Shown here piece after piece: positions 40,633-53,392 of a DNA stretch of 64,000 bases. Origin of the DNA: Chrysomallon squamiferum. Its lineage: Eukaryota; Mollusca; Gastropoda; Neomphalida; Peltospiridae. Location of the stretch: contig CM022667.1 of NCBI GenBank assembly GCA_012295275.1, positions 8,064,038 to 8,128,037 of the forward strand, written 5' to 3'. Made by a program: the position numbers and the translations under genes. How positions within the stretch are numbered: the stretch's first letter is position 1; every line of letters begins with the position of its first letter. The notes beneath the pieces are model-generated. The model was not told where the DNA came from, searched no databases, and worked only from the letters and a program-made list of their open reading frames with translations.

Positions 40633-43600
40633 GATGATGATGATGGTGATAATAATAATAGTAATAATAATAAAACAATAGTAGTAGTAACAGTGTTAGT
40701 ATTAACAATAATAATGGTGATGATGATAATAATAATTATCGACAGCAACAACATTAAAAATAATGTTGATAGCTGACAGCATGGTAATGGAGTTGATACA
40801 GAAGCAGTGGTAGTAGTCACATCAGCAACAGCCATATCAGAAACCTGAATCAGTCTGAAATCTCAACACAACCCTCAACCCTGTTCACGTGTAACAAACT
40901 TAGTAAACTAGAAACATCAGCACTTTTTATAATTCTTATTACACAGAATTTACTTACTAGCAACGAATATCACTAAAAACATGTGTATTGAAGTATTCAC
41001 AGTGTACTTAGTGTGTACTTGATGTAGGTAGAATGTATTTGTGTTTAATTATGATGTTCTTTGTGTGACTAGGTTACCTGTGCTCTGACTGTGCATTATA
41101 AGAATGTTTGCCATTCCTGTAAAATTTACACCATTCTTTGATTTTCTGATTCCTTCCAGAAACTCTTCCAACACATTCTGACACCTGAATTAAATCAAAT
41201 CAGTCAGAAATATCTACTAGATTAATGTGTCAGTAAATTATGCAAATAAATCACTGTTTTTGTTTTAAATCTTTTTAAGTTACATGCAACAATATTTATA
41301 AGATTAATATAATTAAAGTACGTAATTATTGGTGTCTTTGTTAAAAAAATTCTGATGTCTGAATTCAAATTTAAATGGTTTTTTCTTGATTCTGTAAATA
41401 TATGGTAGTCTTTTAAAATTTAAAAAAATCATTAAATAATGAAATCTAAAACTTGATTAAAATAGTTAAAGGTAACCTATATTAGCTAGAGCAATATAAT
41501 TAATGTAACTTAAAAACATCTTTTACAATTATATGAGGAGTACAAAAATATATGTAGCTAGGCATTGGTTATTTTTCAGATACATTCATCAGGCAAACTA
41601 TTCAAGCATGCCTGTTGTAGACATAAGACATTGCCAGAGTTCTGTCCAGTGACAGAAAATGTAAACAGTTAACAATTAATGTATTCTTACATTTTTCTGA
41701 TTTCATGACTTGTATCTCCAAGAATCTGAAAAAGACCGTCTAGAATTTCTGGCAGTAGAACCAGCATGTTAATGTCAGGAACTGCATCCAAGACTTGAAT
41801 CTGAAACAGCAAGGATGAAGTCAATGAGACACTGCCCAGTCCAACATAACACAAAAATACAAAGGCCTTAATTTCAAGAGTGAACAAATTTAAATTTTAT
41901 AATAAAACCAGTATTTCTATAGCACTGACTTAAAGGATACAAACATTTGTTAAATAACAAAATGGTTTATTTCTAGTTTAGAATGTTAAATTGTGCAGAA
42001 ATGGAAAACTAGTTAAAGAAATGATTACCCATGAAACAACAAACTGTCTAGCATTTGGATTTTTTGTGTAGATTCTTTCTCGCAGAAGAGGAACAAATGC
42101 CACCAGGTTGAATGACGAACTCTCAGTGACAATATCCTGAAATATACAACAAACCAAATTATTAATCAAATAAGTATTTTTTAATGACAATTAAAAAATG
42201 TTTTATCATTAATAATATCTATCATCATAATTAATTTTGGAGGGTTTTTTTGTTTTTTAGCTGTGCTATATTTTCTTTTACATTTATAAATTATAGCTTT
42301 CTTTTATTAAGACACCTGCTGGCTGTATTTATCTATTATAACTTCAGAAAACTTTTATGAGCAAAAAGTAAAAAATATGAATATGAAATAAAGAAGATTT
42401 TCTCAACATTCTTCAACATTAAAATTTCAACTGTTCTGAAATGAAGGTAAAAAAGAAAAAGGTGTTCCTTAATTTAAAAGTCCACCTTAAACTCTATTAC
42501 AAAAGACAACAATTAAGATGATAAATACTGATTATAGATTTTTTCTATAAGCAAGACAGTGAGCTATGTAATGATTAAACACCAAAAAAACAACCTTTAT
42601 AAGACGATCTAAAAGTTCAGCTCCATTTTTTACATTCTGATCAGGATCAGCTGATAACTGAAAGATAACAATTCTTTTTAAATTTTTTGTTAAATAAAAT
42701 CTGAATAAATATAAATCAAAAAATAAATATACTACTGAGATTTTAACTTAAAAATATAATTAAAAACCCATACAAATATGTTTAGTCATAAAACCATTAA
42801 GTAAAAGGAAACAAAGAATATTGATTTTTTTTGAATGTACACAAACACAACAAACATATACATGGTTATACCTTATTTAAAAAAAACAGCATTAAGAAAA
42901 AGCAAATAAAATGTCAAAGGAGTAATTGTGAACGTGTTACTTACTGTAAACTTAAATATGTTACCTTGCTGAGACCATCAAATATTTCATTAAAGAAAGG
43001 CAGAACTGAACCTCGCGACACTTTGACGATGTTGTAGAGAGCTTCGCAGGCGTAGTAGCGTACTCGACTGTCAGAATCATGGAAACAAGATATCACTGGC
43101 TTAACAAGTTCATTGATGTAATTACACGACTCCTGACAAAACAATAAAGTGAAATTAAAAATAATTATTAAAGAAGATATTTAAAAAGAAAATAATAAGA
43201 CAGAATTTCAAACATTCATCAATTAATATTCAATGTTTATTAAGTTATATACTGTAGATTATCATTCTGTGTTTTAGTTTAAAATAAAATTTAGATAAAC
43301 TTTTAAAATATTTTTAAATATTTAAGTAAATAAATAATAATAATAATCTTAAATGATTTGTTTATTATTACACAAAACAATAAAGTACAGATGAATATCA
43401 GATTTCACTCATGTGATCAGATTATTTATAATATATCTATTTTTAAAAGAATATATATTAAAATGAATCTAACCTATCAGATATTATTATTCAGTGATTT
43501 AATTTAATAAATAATTTTTCTTTATACATATGTATTTTACTAACAGACATTTAGACTTACTCTTCCTAAAGCAATCGAGGTTGCTGCCAGTCCAATTAAC

Positions 43601-44283
43601 CCTCCTTTTCGAGTGTTTGGATTCTGTGAATAGGCAAAGTCATCTCCCAAAACCTTTAATATCTTCTTTATCAGATCTTTTTGGTTTGCAGTACTAAAGT
43701 CTTTTACCATTCTGAAATAAAAACAAATAACATTTCAACATGACTTAAGCAAAGAATTTAAAAATTTACTTTTTGTACATTAAGACTGTGATGTTAGTAT
43801 GTGTGAAAACCACGAATATAATTTTATATATTAAATAAAAAGTATTCACTGACACTATCAAAAATTCGTTCGTTAATAGTATTAATGTAAACCTAATTAA
43901 AAGTCAATAATGATACATCATTATGATCATTATAAATGCTGTAAATATAACAGACAACAATTTCATCGTATTTAATAAAACTGTTCTGAATTTATGTTTA
44001 TTTTGCAATAACATATTTTAGCTTATATTATTATTATAATAAATACCGACTATTTCCGGTCAATACGCTTTTTATTTATTCACTTTTTTTTTTTTTTTTA
44101 ATTGATTTTGGTTTTAATCAATAAATTATAAAATATTTTAAAATTAAATATAATCAATGAAATTATGATTTATCTTACGCACTTTTCAATCTCTAGGGCT
44201 GCGACTTTGCGTTTTTCATATAATTTATCGTTTAGTGCTCGAATGCACGATGCACTCAGAGGTGCATAATCTTTGTCACTCAT
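34343..44283 (-). CDS. VAC14: VAC14, scaffold of the PIKfyve-FIG4 PI(3,5)P2 complex
   Basis: VAC14 is the HEAT-repeat scaffold that holds PIKfyve kinase and FIG4 phosphatase on endolysosomal membranes and controls PI(3,5)P2. Seventeen minus-strand exons join in phase: 44283-44183, 43711-43561, 43132-42965, 42657-42595, 42136-42029, 41800-41691, 41184-41078, 40510-40372, 40004-39831, 39221-39095, 38606-38541, 38099-37876, 37318-37144, 36672-36554, 35790-35711, 35304-35151 and 34493-34343. They encode 738 residues (human about 782). Nearly collinear matches to human VAC14 include [31 protein letters not shown]-like [40 protein letters not shown] and DLIQ-TA (HEAT region), then [47 protein letters not shown] and [16 protein letters not shown] (VAC14 C-terminal domain that binds FIG4). 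The variable acidic, Ser-rich linker is exon 9. No frame break is present. All borders are GT-AG. Confidence 0.97.
37500..37620. repeat. Degenerate ACT/ACC/AAC triplet run, VAC14 intron 12
   Basis: CACTACTACTAC-type and (AAC)n triplets, followed at 37755-37800 by (AAT)n. Intronic. Confidence 0.7.
38117..38206. repeat. (AAT)n and poly-A, VAC14 intron 11
   Basis: AAC and AAT triplets followed by AAATA and about 35 A residues, starting some 20 bases upstream (in transcript sense) of the exon 12 acceptor. In the transcript this is a very long T-rich tract. Confidence 0.9.
40525..40745. repeat. Compound AAT/GAT/AGT microsatellite, VAC14 intron 7
   Basis: (AAT)n core at 40570-40628 with AAC, GAT and AGT triplets around it. 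It abuts the exon 8 acceptor, and makes long Leu or Tyr frames on the minus strand that run into exon 8 but are not coding. A separate (AT)n run is at 40285-40313. Confidence 0.9.
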
Positions 44284-44707
44284 TTTAATCAAGTATAGCT
44301 TTATAAAAGAGGAAGATAAACTGCCGTGACAAACGACTCCATTTTGTTTATCACGTGATTATAAATTATACGCTTATATCATACCGATGTGTATGAAGAT
44401 TAACAAATTAAAAAAGATATATTGTTTGGTATATATTTAATACAATGCCTATATATTAATGCAAATTTTGTTTTATAGATATTTATTTCCATTACTTTTC
44501 TAAAAAAAACAGTATTTTTTTTAAAGAGATAAGCGGCTATTATTTTTCTATTGGTACCAGCATTGTTTCGAGACTAAGCGAAGATAGTTGAATATGACGC
44601 GAACAGCGTAGCAATAATAAATCTTTGTTAAAAATCAGATCACAAATTACTTCCGAGTTCGATAATCTTGTTCGAAGTGGGGTCATGTATTAAATGGCCT
44701 GGTCGAA
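44284..44707. promoter_or_regulatory. Divergent VAC14 / MARVEL-gene promoter with CLEAR-like E-box
   Basis: Only 424 bp separate the two ATGs. ATCACGTGAT, a full palindrome with the CACGTG core and flanks resembling the MiT/TFE (CLEAR) site, is at 44350-44359, about 70 bp upstream of the VAC14 ATG. CAAAATGGAG (minus sense, near 44346-44337) resembles a YY1 site. ACTTCCGA at 44649-44656 resembles an ETS site, about 55 bp upstream of the MARVEL ATG. No TATA box is obvious. Functions are inferred from motifs only. Confidence 0.5.
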
Positions 44708-46810
44708 ATGGACCCAGACGTCAGGGCTCCTGACTTGAATGCTTTGTCGGAGGATTATCATGGAGATCGAAAACCATCCAGTTGCTCACGAACAAGTATT
44801 ACAAATCCAAATTATGACGGTCCTTGGGAGCCTCAAGAATCAGACAGTCCAACAATCGTAACTCAGTCTGTGCCTAGTGTGGAAATAAAACAGAGAACAA
44901 CACGATTTAAAGTTCAGACAAATGAAAACCAGTCCAGAAATTCGAGCAACGATGTTGTCATAATTGTGTTCGATGTTGGCTACTTAGGAACGTGCAGTGG
45001 TATTTTAAGTATTTTACAAATAGTAAGTGTAATAATTATAATTCGTATTAATACATTTTCATTTCGTCAAATGAGTGTTACTTTATAAGATGTTAATAAT
45101 AATAGTTATTTTTATATTAGTTGTTCTAAAGAATGCAAATTGTTTAATTAATTCCATTTAAATTTATTAATTAATCAAATATTATTGCAACTCATTTTTT
45201 AAAATTATTATTATTATCTTCATATACTTTATTAAGTAACTGTTTTTAAATTAAAGCAAAATATATGTTGATATTGAAAATAATACTCAACTGATATTAT
45301 TATTATTATTACAGGTATTTTCCCTGGCGACATTGTTATGTCTTGTGACAGCAGGGAGTGAAGAAGGTGGTTTGCTGAATCTGCCACTGACATGGCACTT
45401 TCGAATCATGTTATTTGTTCTCGTCCTCACTTTCCTGTACAGTGTTCTCTTCACTGTCGGAAATGTAACAAGCCTTGTGTACATTTTCCCTTTTGAATGG
45501 ACGTTTATAGTAAGTTCATTTGTTTTCATTATTTGTGTGTGTGTGTGACACAATGATTTTGAAGCTAAGAAAAAGAAAAGTTAATTTCTAAGCCCCATCT
45601 TCATTTATTTTCACTGCCTCAATCCAAAGTTTTGATCAGTTGTTTCCTTACATGCATACAGTTGTTTTCTCTAAACAGCCATAATATTACCTGTCTTCAT
45701 TCTTTAATTCTACTTTCTAAGACTGAATTATACAACACTTAAAACTGTTTATTTTCTTTTTCTAGCATTTAACAGATTTCAGATATTACTAGATTTTTAA
45801 AACTGTAGAGTGGAATCAGTTACATTTACATGTATCTACATGATGTGGGTGTTTGTTTTTATGTAAAATGATGTTTATTATGAATTTTTGACACAAAAAA
45901 TATTTATCTCTTGTCACTGACGTGTACTTTTCCTGTTCGCTGAAAGTGTTTAACAGGTTAATGTAAGTAACTATATTTTTGATGATATGATAAAATAACA
46001 TATAATTCCTATTCATTCTAGACTTAATAGTATTAATATAAATAAGTTATTCATCTTCATCTTATCTTGTCTGGTCATTATTTTCAGAATCTGGTCGTCT
46101 ATTCTGTATTTTCATTTCTCTATCTCGTGGGTACGTCTCTCGTGGCCAGTGCTTTTGATTTCTATGACAAGATGAACAGTGACGTGACAGCACAAACCAT
46201 CAACAAGCTGGTCATCTGTGTTGTAAGTTTACAGTTTCATTCCACACACATCAGTCTGCGAACATGTTTTACTTGATTTGCTAGAACAACATTTTAAAAA
46301 TATTAATATCAAATGAGGTGTATTGTTTTACTAATATGTTCATGTTATTTTATAAGACATTAATGCTTGTTATTGTTTTTTTTTATCTCAAATGTCACTC
46401 AAGTGAATTCAGTAATATTAAAAACAAAAACCTATTAACTACTTTGTAAAAAATGTGATGACTGATATAAGTGTTAATTCAGTGTTATGGCCTAGAAGAT
46501 TAGATGCCTGATGTCATAATGATGATTATAATTTAATTTTTTTATGATGGGTATTTACTGCATTCATATTTATTATTAATATTAATTTTACTAACATCAG
46601 AATGTGTATGACAGTCTGTATCACAGATATTAATTTTACTAGTTGTTATTTGGAAGTCAGGAATTTACTGTTGTTTTATTCAAGGTGCTTGGTTACCTGT
46701 GTATGATTATATATGGGAGCACAGCTTTGATCAACTATCGTCACTGGCGTCTGCGTTATCGACTTTATCATCGGCGACAGCTTCTAGAAGAGGATGAAAT
46801 AGACATCTGA
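44708..46810 (+). CDS. MARVEL-domain tetraspan membrane protein (CMTM/plasmolipin-like)
   Basis: MARVEL proteins are four-helix membrane proteins of vesicle traffic, cell-cell contacts or fusion. Four exons, all phase 0: 44708-45022, 45315-45509, 46088-46222 and 46685-46810; 256 residues. The first ~75 residues are hydrophilic and Ser/Thr/Asn-rich (cytosolic). TM1 is VVIIVFDVGYLGTCSGILSI continuing through the exon 1-2 junction (FSLATLLCLV), TM2 is HFRIMLFVLVLTFLYSVLF, TM3 is LVVYSVFSFLYLVGTSLVAS and TM4 is ICVVLGYLCMIIYGSTALIN. The short cytosolic tail is Arg/His-rich and ends in acidic EEDEIDI. The spacing and intron-per-helix layout fit MARVEL, but the exact subfamily (CMTM, plasmolipin or singles-bar type) is not certain, so no symbol is given. 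Confidence 0.82.
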
Positions 46811-49800
46811 GCAAAGTAAAATAATTTATTACATCACAGCAGACGTCTGATTCAGAACATTTCTGGTGTCAGTTAATTCGTAAGAATTCAACAAAACAAA
46901 AAAATGGGAGAAATCATTTTATACCTGAATCTAGGAAGAGGTAAATAAAAAAAATATATAGAAAGAAAGAAAATATGATTCAGTAAAACCTAAACCTAAA
47001 CTCATTTCATCCTGTGTAGAGATTTTTTTTTGCTATCAATTTTAATTGTTCTTTGCAACTGAAATCATTTCATCATTAAAGTTACAGCCACCACCACAAG
47101 AGGCCATCTGTCTCTTTTCCAATCTTGGAAGTGTCCCAAATAGGGTTGTGTCCCCTGTTATTTGTATACTGTGTTTTGTCATCAGTGACTTTGTAACTGT
47201 CAGTGTCCAGTGTTTTAAATAGGTTTTATTTTATTGTGAAAAGTATCTCTGTTTTCGACTATCTTCAAATAATATTGAAACGCATAAAATGAAAAATAGA
47301 AAATTTCAGATAAGAAAATTTGTTGTATTGTTTCAGAGAAATTATTTTAATATATTATTTATGAAATCATTGTAATATATTATTTACAAAATTATTATAA
47401 TATAATTAGAATCAACGAATTGTAAATAATTTATTTTTTATTTGTTGAATAAATGGTCCATTGTTTTACACATCTTAAAATAGCCTTTATAAAATAAGAC
47501 ACTCACATACACTGACAGACACTTTGATGTACAGACATATTTAAACTGAATAATAAGGTTCTTTTTTACATTTCAGTGATGTGAAAAAGATTAAACATCT
47601 GTATATATATATGCACATACTTTTATTTGTAACATTATTTAGGAATAATATAAAAAATGTTAGAGGTTTTTATCATAATAAGCAAATTTAATATAAAACA
47701 CTCACTGTTTATTTTTCAAATATATTAGTCTTTTTAAGAGTCTTACATCAAAATAACTCTTCTAATACTGTTATTCAGCTTATTTTCAGTATTAGGGGTG
47801 ACTCAGTTTTTTATGAAGTTTGCTCAACATAATTATTTCATAATAATCATAATTTTTACCAAACCATTTGTGCTTTCATAACCTTTTCTCTTGTTATTTT
47901 TAACCCATAGTTAGTTATCTAATCAAAAATGTAAAAATATTTAAATATTTTACCTGGCAAAATTAAAAGAGTGTGTATGTATATAAATTCACACTGTGTA
48001 AAATTAAGAATTGCATAATAAATTAAACAGTTTGTTAATATTTTATACATATAACATTAATGGCAGTTATTTAAGAATATATGATATTACTCATTTGTAG
48101 ATCACTGTTCCCATTACACAAAATTCTCAATTAAAGAGCATCCAGTGAACTGATGTTAAAAGTAAAAAAAAAGAAATGTAATCATTTTGATTATATTGGG
48201 CTATTCTGAACTCAAGCCTGTCACACATACATAGTTTATGAAAGGCTACGGTAAGTTCTGTTCTTTCCATGGGAAGGTGTTATATACAAATCATATTCTG
48301 CTGTGGGACTAAGGAACTGGCAGGTTTTTTCTCATATCATTATTATTCAAATAAACTACAGTTTAATTAGAGTTGACATAAAATGTTTTTTTAGTGTCAT
48401 TACACCAATATTGGTTGCTTGTAGTATTTCAGATGTGAAAGGAAATGCTGTGTATATTTTGTAGATCTGTGTAATATTAATGGTAGTGAAAACAGCAGGG
48501 TTAGCCATTTTCTAATCTTAGATTTAATAATTAAATTATTTCTATTCAAACATTTCATTAAAATTCAGAACATAATCTGCCAAAAAAATCTCTAAAACTA
48601 ATACAATAATTTAATGATAATAAAGTATTGTTATAAAACTTTATAACTCTAATGCATTTAAATGTTCCTTTGTGTTCATGGTTGTGAACTCATTTTTGTT
48701 TTTTGTGTTTTGTTTGTTAGTGTATTTTAATTGTTAAATTATTATTATTATGTTTTTTATACTGCTGTAAATGCCAAGAAAGCATTTCAGATTGAATTTA
48801 ATGTTTGCTAGTGAACAAGTTAAAATAGACAATAAACATCAAAAGTATGTTTTATTGATTCAGTCTAATTAAATTACTTAAAAATAAATAAACTTTATCT
48901 TTATATTTTTAGGTTATTGTTAAATGTGACTTGTAAAATGACTGAAAAATATTAAAGCTAACTCCAAAATAAAAAATAAAAATACTTGGTTGTGGTCAGA
49001 AACAACAACAAAAATTTTTTGCAATTAACATACCATTTTAATTAAAAAGTGTTTGTTGTTTTTTTAATTTTCATTTTTAAATGTATATATATATTTTTTT
49101 AATTTTAGTTGCAAATTCAGATTTAAGACAGTTTTATTGAACTTTTAAAATAATATACAGTATATTTTAATTTGTTTTTATTATAATTAATATTTAAAGA
49201 AAATTTATTGTTAGATTTCAAGTTTTAGTAGATAACCATGGTTTGTTATTTCAAACTCGTACTTTCACATTTTACAATTCAGTTATGACTTTTAAAATGA
49301 AAGTAACTTATTTTTAAAGTTTCTTTACATGTCCTGCAGGACTGGAATCTCATTGTATACTTTAGTAATTATATTTTATATTTACATTCCAGTTAATAGG
49401 TTAAAAAGAACAAAAAAAAACAATTGTGTATGTCCCTTTATTTGTTGACATTTGTGGTCTTTACATTAATGTCACTGTCATCAATGTTATTTACCTTTAT
49501 CATCTTATTTACACTACCAGAAACTTTCATACTTTTAAAAATGTTCAATGCCATTTCAAAGATGTTTAACATGTCTGTAAACATACTCACATACACACAT
49601 TCTAACTTGCAAACAACATCATGAACATATATACACAAACTTCTACAATTATTAAGGTGCCTCTTGTTCATTCTTTCAGCCTTTAAATCATTTCTGAATT
49701 TATATGTGAGCTTTAACTTAAATGTCATCATTATATCAACTAGTGAATTATCATCCTGTCCCCATGATATTTTTTTTTTTTTTTTTTTTATTTTTTTGTT

Positions 49801-51147
49801 TTTTATTAATTATATACGTGTCTGTGATTGTGGAGAAAAAGTAGCCTAAATATATTCTGCACATTTCCAAGTAATTGTTATGATGGTAATTATTAATTCC
49901 AGATAACTTCATTCAAAATCAGATCTGTTGTTGTTGTTTTCCATATATTGTAGCATGTTTTTTAATATTTCCATGAATAAAATAATGTACAAAAAGAGAA
50001 AACATGAGCATCCTTTTATCTCATACTTTGTTATACTTTATTATTAGCAGTCTCAGTACTACGAAAATAATTATTTGGAAATGTACATAATATATTTGTG
50101 TTATTTATTCACACCTGTACAGGTGCAGTTTGTTGTCAAGTATACATATGTTCTAATAAATCATTCCAAAACATTTGTTTGTGTTTGTTCAGTTACAATT
50201 ATTAAATACAAAAAAAATAATAATGTTAATAAAAACAAATTTTAATTTAAAAACATAAGAGAGTACGTCAGATATTTGTTTTATTAAAAAAAAAAAAAAA
50301 AGCCCAGTCAAGTCAACATCCTCAGTATCTAAGTTAATTATTAATTATGCTTAATGTTTGGATCAAACTGTAAACACAAATCAATAAACACCATTTAGTT
50401 GTTTAGATTTTTATCTCTGATAATCTCAGTCTTTGCCTGCAGGCTACAGGTGTATATTACAAATTCCAAACAATAATTCAAGGGTACCATTAATGAAACA
50501 TATATACAAAATAAATAACATGTTTCTTTTTATATTTTAGCTGTTTTTATTATTATTATATACATCTTTTTAAATTTTCTTATTACTTCGTTTTGTTTTT
50601 AATCAAAATGGATTGTTTAAAACAAGATTACAGATGTAAATGTTGAAAAAAACAGTACTTAAAGAAGCTACAGGACCCATTTTGATTTTTCATTTCTTTC
50701 TGCCTTTATCAGGTTTATGGATATTTTTAGAAACAACTAAATCTATATCAGCATAACATTTACAGATTATTATTATCACTTTTGAAAATAGACACACAAA
50801 ATAACAAAATACTGCACTTAATAATAGCATCAAAATATGGTACCATCATACAACAGAATTTATTCTGCATGGAATGTTCCATAAAAGTATTAAAAATACA
50901 CATAACATAGTGAGACTTGATGCAGAAGGCTCTACATTAAACCTCAGTATTATTTAATGTTAACAATTCATTAAAACATAAACACAGGCATGCCATCATG
51001 GGAATTTTGTTGCACCACAACCCTTTAACAGCAAATTCCTTTCAGCATTGTCAAATAATTTTAAAATCCATTGTTTTCATCAAAACATTCTGTTTATTTG
51101 CTGTATGGTAATAATTACGTACTGATTCAGGTAAAGTGAGACAGACA
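46811..51147. other. Convergent spacer: long 3' region, nothing coding recognised
   Basis: AT-rich, with few simple repeats for this window. The plus-strand AATAAA at 47448-47453 is a candidate polyadenylation signal for the MARVEL gene (3' UTR about 650 bp); others follow further right. A minus-strand AATAAA at 51098-51093 is about 50 bp after the TMEM170 stop. A poly-T is at 49770-49800. Overlapping open frames around 49424-49731 on both strands look like chance. Confidence 0.5.
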
Positions 51148-51728
51148 TCAAAGTGTGGCCAGTATTCTGGTGTATGAAATAAACATGACAACTATTGTTT
51201 GTCCTAAACCCCAGACGAGAGCGTAGAATGGCATCAAGACGAAATCCGAGGCTCGTAACACTCCAGCAATCACAGCACCTTTGAAATAAAATAATTAACC
51301 TTAAAAAAAAGTGTTTGGTTATTACATCACAATTTTTAAACATGTCCTTTTATTTTTTTATATATATATATTTTAATTAGAAACAGTAAGGAGTAGTAGA
51401 AATGACATTAAAATATTCAACTGAGTGTGTTTGAGCTATATTTGAACTGTACAACAGCATACAGTGAAGGTCAAAGTATTTTACTATGCTCTCTATTCAG
51501 CAGCCTCAGTTGTCTTCCCATGATACTGTTAGTGTGATAGAAGATCAGTGGAAATTAATAAATCAAATAATAATGATTCTCCTCTCTTAACTCTTAACTA
51601 AATCTTGTAAAAGGACATGATCCAAATACATATACTTACATACATACATACATATATATATATATATAAAGACTACTTACTTTACCACTCTTTATAGTGG
51701 ATACTCTTATTTCCCAAATGAGTACAGA

Positions 51729-51778
<50 letters not shown>

Positions 51779-52367
51779 CTATTATTTTAGTACATAAAAC
51801 ATGAATATATGACTCAATTAAACCATATTAATCTCACTTGTGACGACACCCCCTGTCAAGGGAGATAACACACCCATGATAAGGATGGCTACAGGCGTCC
51901 ACCGACCAATCTTGTGTTTTCTTAGTCTGCAGAATGCAATCAGTGCTGCAATGATGTGCACCAGCATGGAGGAAAATAATGTCCACAGAAAAATCTGATA
52001 CCACATCTCTGTAGTAAAAAACAACAACATCAGTATTACTATAATCCTGATCCAAAACAGAATAAAAGATTTTAACTTTGTCTCTTTTTTTTTGTCTTTG
52101 TCTTTTTTTCTTTTTTTTAAAGAGAGATTTGAAAAGCACAACAAAAAGATACATAAATGATAAAATAAAATAAACTAACCTAGTTCAGAAGCCATAAGCT
52201 TAATTTTTTAATTTTTCAAAAATTATTTTATTAATAAATATAATATTTATATTTTTAATGTTTCAAAATATCTTACCTCCAAACGTGTTGAGGGGATCAT
52301 GGGGTGACAAACCAATAACATTCAGAACAGAATCGAGATCTGACGGAGTGAAATCTCTGGTAGACAT
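51148..52367 (-). CDS. TMEM170: TMEM170 family three-pass membrane protein
   Basis: TMEM170A is a small ER/nuclear-envelope membrane protein linked in human cells to ER sheet shape and nuclear pore formation. Three minus-strand exons: 52367-52277, 52008-51838 and 51278-51148; 130 residues (human TMEM170A about 144). TM1 is MWYQIFLWTLFSSMLVHIIA (human EMWYGVFLWALVSSL), followed by LRKHKIGRW (human LRHHKYGRF). TM2 is VAILIMGVLSPLTGGVVTSA, TM3 is GLGQTIVVMFIS, and the protein ends SYTRILATL, matching human SFLRILATL. All introns are in phase 1. The N-terminus (MSTRDFTPSDLDSVLNVIGL) is not conserved. A and B paralogues of vertebrates cannot be separated for an invertebrate gene. It is head to head with CFDP1. 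Confidence 0.94.
51735..51770. repeat. (ATT)n microsatellite, TMEM170 intron 2
   Basis: About 12 ATT units close to the exon 2 donor; (AT)n and (CATA)n runs are at 51640-51668. Confidence 0.85.
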
Positions 52368-52649
52368 CTTTTTGTTCTAGTGCTAGGTAAATATATCCTA
52401 TTTACATCATAATAAATATCTTCATCTGGCCCCTGAAATAATAATTACAGGAACAATAATAATAAATTTCAAGTGTGGTCTGAACTACATTATAGTACTT
52501 AATAATAAGTGTATTTTACTAAGAGATGAAACCATCTGCATCCATGATGGTTCAACTACAATTACTAACTATAAAAATAGCAAAAATAACAATAATATAC
52601 TTTCCTAGAGATTGAGAAGATCATACTGTGGTCTTTGGTGCAAATTATG

Positions 52650-52729
<80 letters not shown>

Positions 52730-53392
52730 TATTAATATTGTTACTAATCACACATTAATTTATTTACATTTGATAAAACCACTGATCAATAAAAACATAC
52801 AAATCGTTACAGTAGTTTTGTCTCCAAGCAAGTTCAAGCGTCATTCTGAATTATGCCAGGAATGTCAGCACAGCTTATTAAGTTCGTAATACTAATAAAA
52901 GTAATAGTGCAATCAGCCCAATCTTTGGGTCAAAGAGCTCGAGTTGATTTGAATCCCCAGTCTTGTCTCACTTTTCTTTCTCTTTTTATCGCCATCCAGA
53001 AATAACTACAAAAATACTAATAAATTAAAATTTATATTATTTAAGAGTTGGTATAGTATAAACTGTTGAAAGAAATCATTTTACAAATGATTTGTTGCAT
53101 TGCCGACTGCGGCTGGTTCGGTTAATAATAATTTAAAAAATACAAAAATACAAAATAACACAGTAGTTAGAATTATTTTTAATTATTAGTAAAACGTACT
53201 TTAAATATATACTGTTTGATCTCCATCGTTTTGTGCATGTTGTTTTTCCAACCAAGGGGAAGAAAACAATTTAAAATAAAAAGACAAGAAGAATCTATCC
53301 GCGGAACTGGGAATTTTTACTTCCGGCGTGTTTACCCACTACTTTAGTTGCTTTCAGTATCATCATTTTTAACTTGTAATATATCTAAAAAC
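52368..53392. promoter_or_regulatory. Divergent TMEM170 / CFDP1 promoter region
   Basis: 1,025 bp between the two ATGs. An (AG)n tract of about 37 units lies at 52653-52728. ACTTCCGG at 53319-53326, an ideal ETS/GABP site of the kind typical of TATA-less housekeeping promoters, is 67 bp upstream of the CFDP1 ATG and next to GGCGTG. The remainder is AT-rich with no coding signal. Confidence 0.5.

Noticed and set aside
49424-49731. Overlapping 66- and 97-codon frames on opposite strands downstream of the MARVEL gene
   Set aside because: Both strands are open over the same stretch, there is no recognisable motif or splice context, and the region is likely 3' UTR or spacer.
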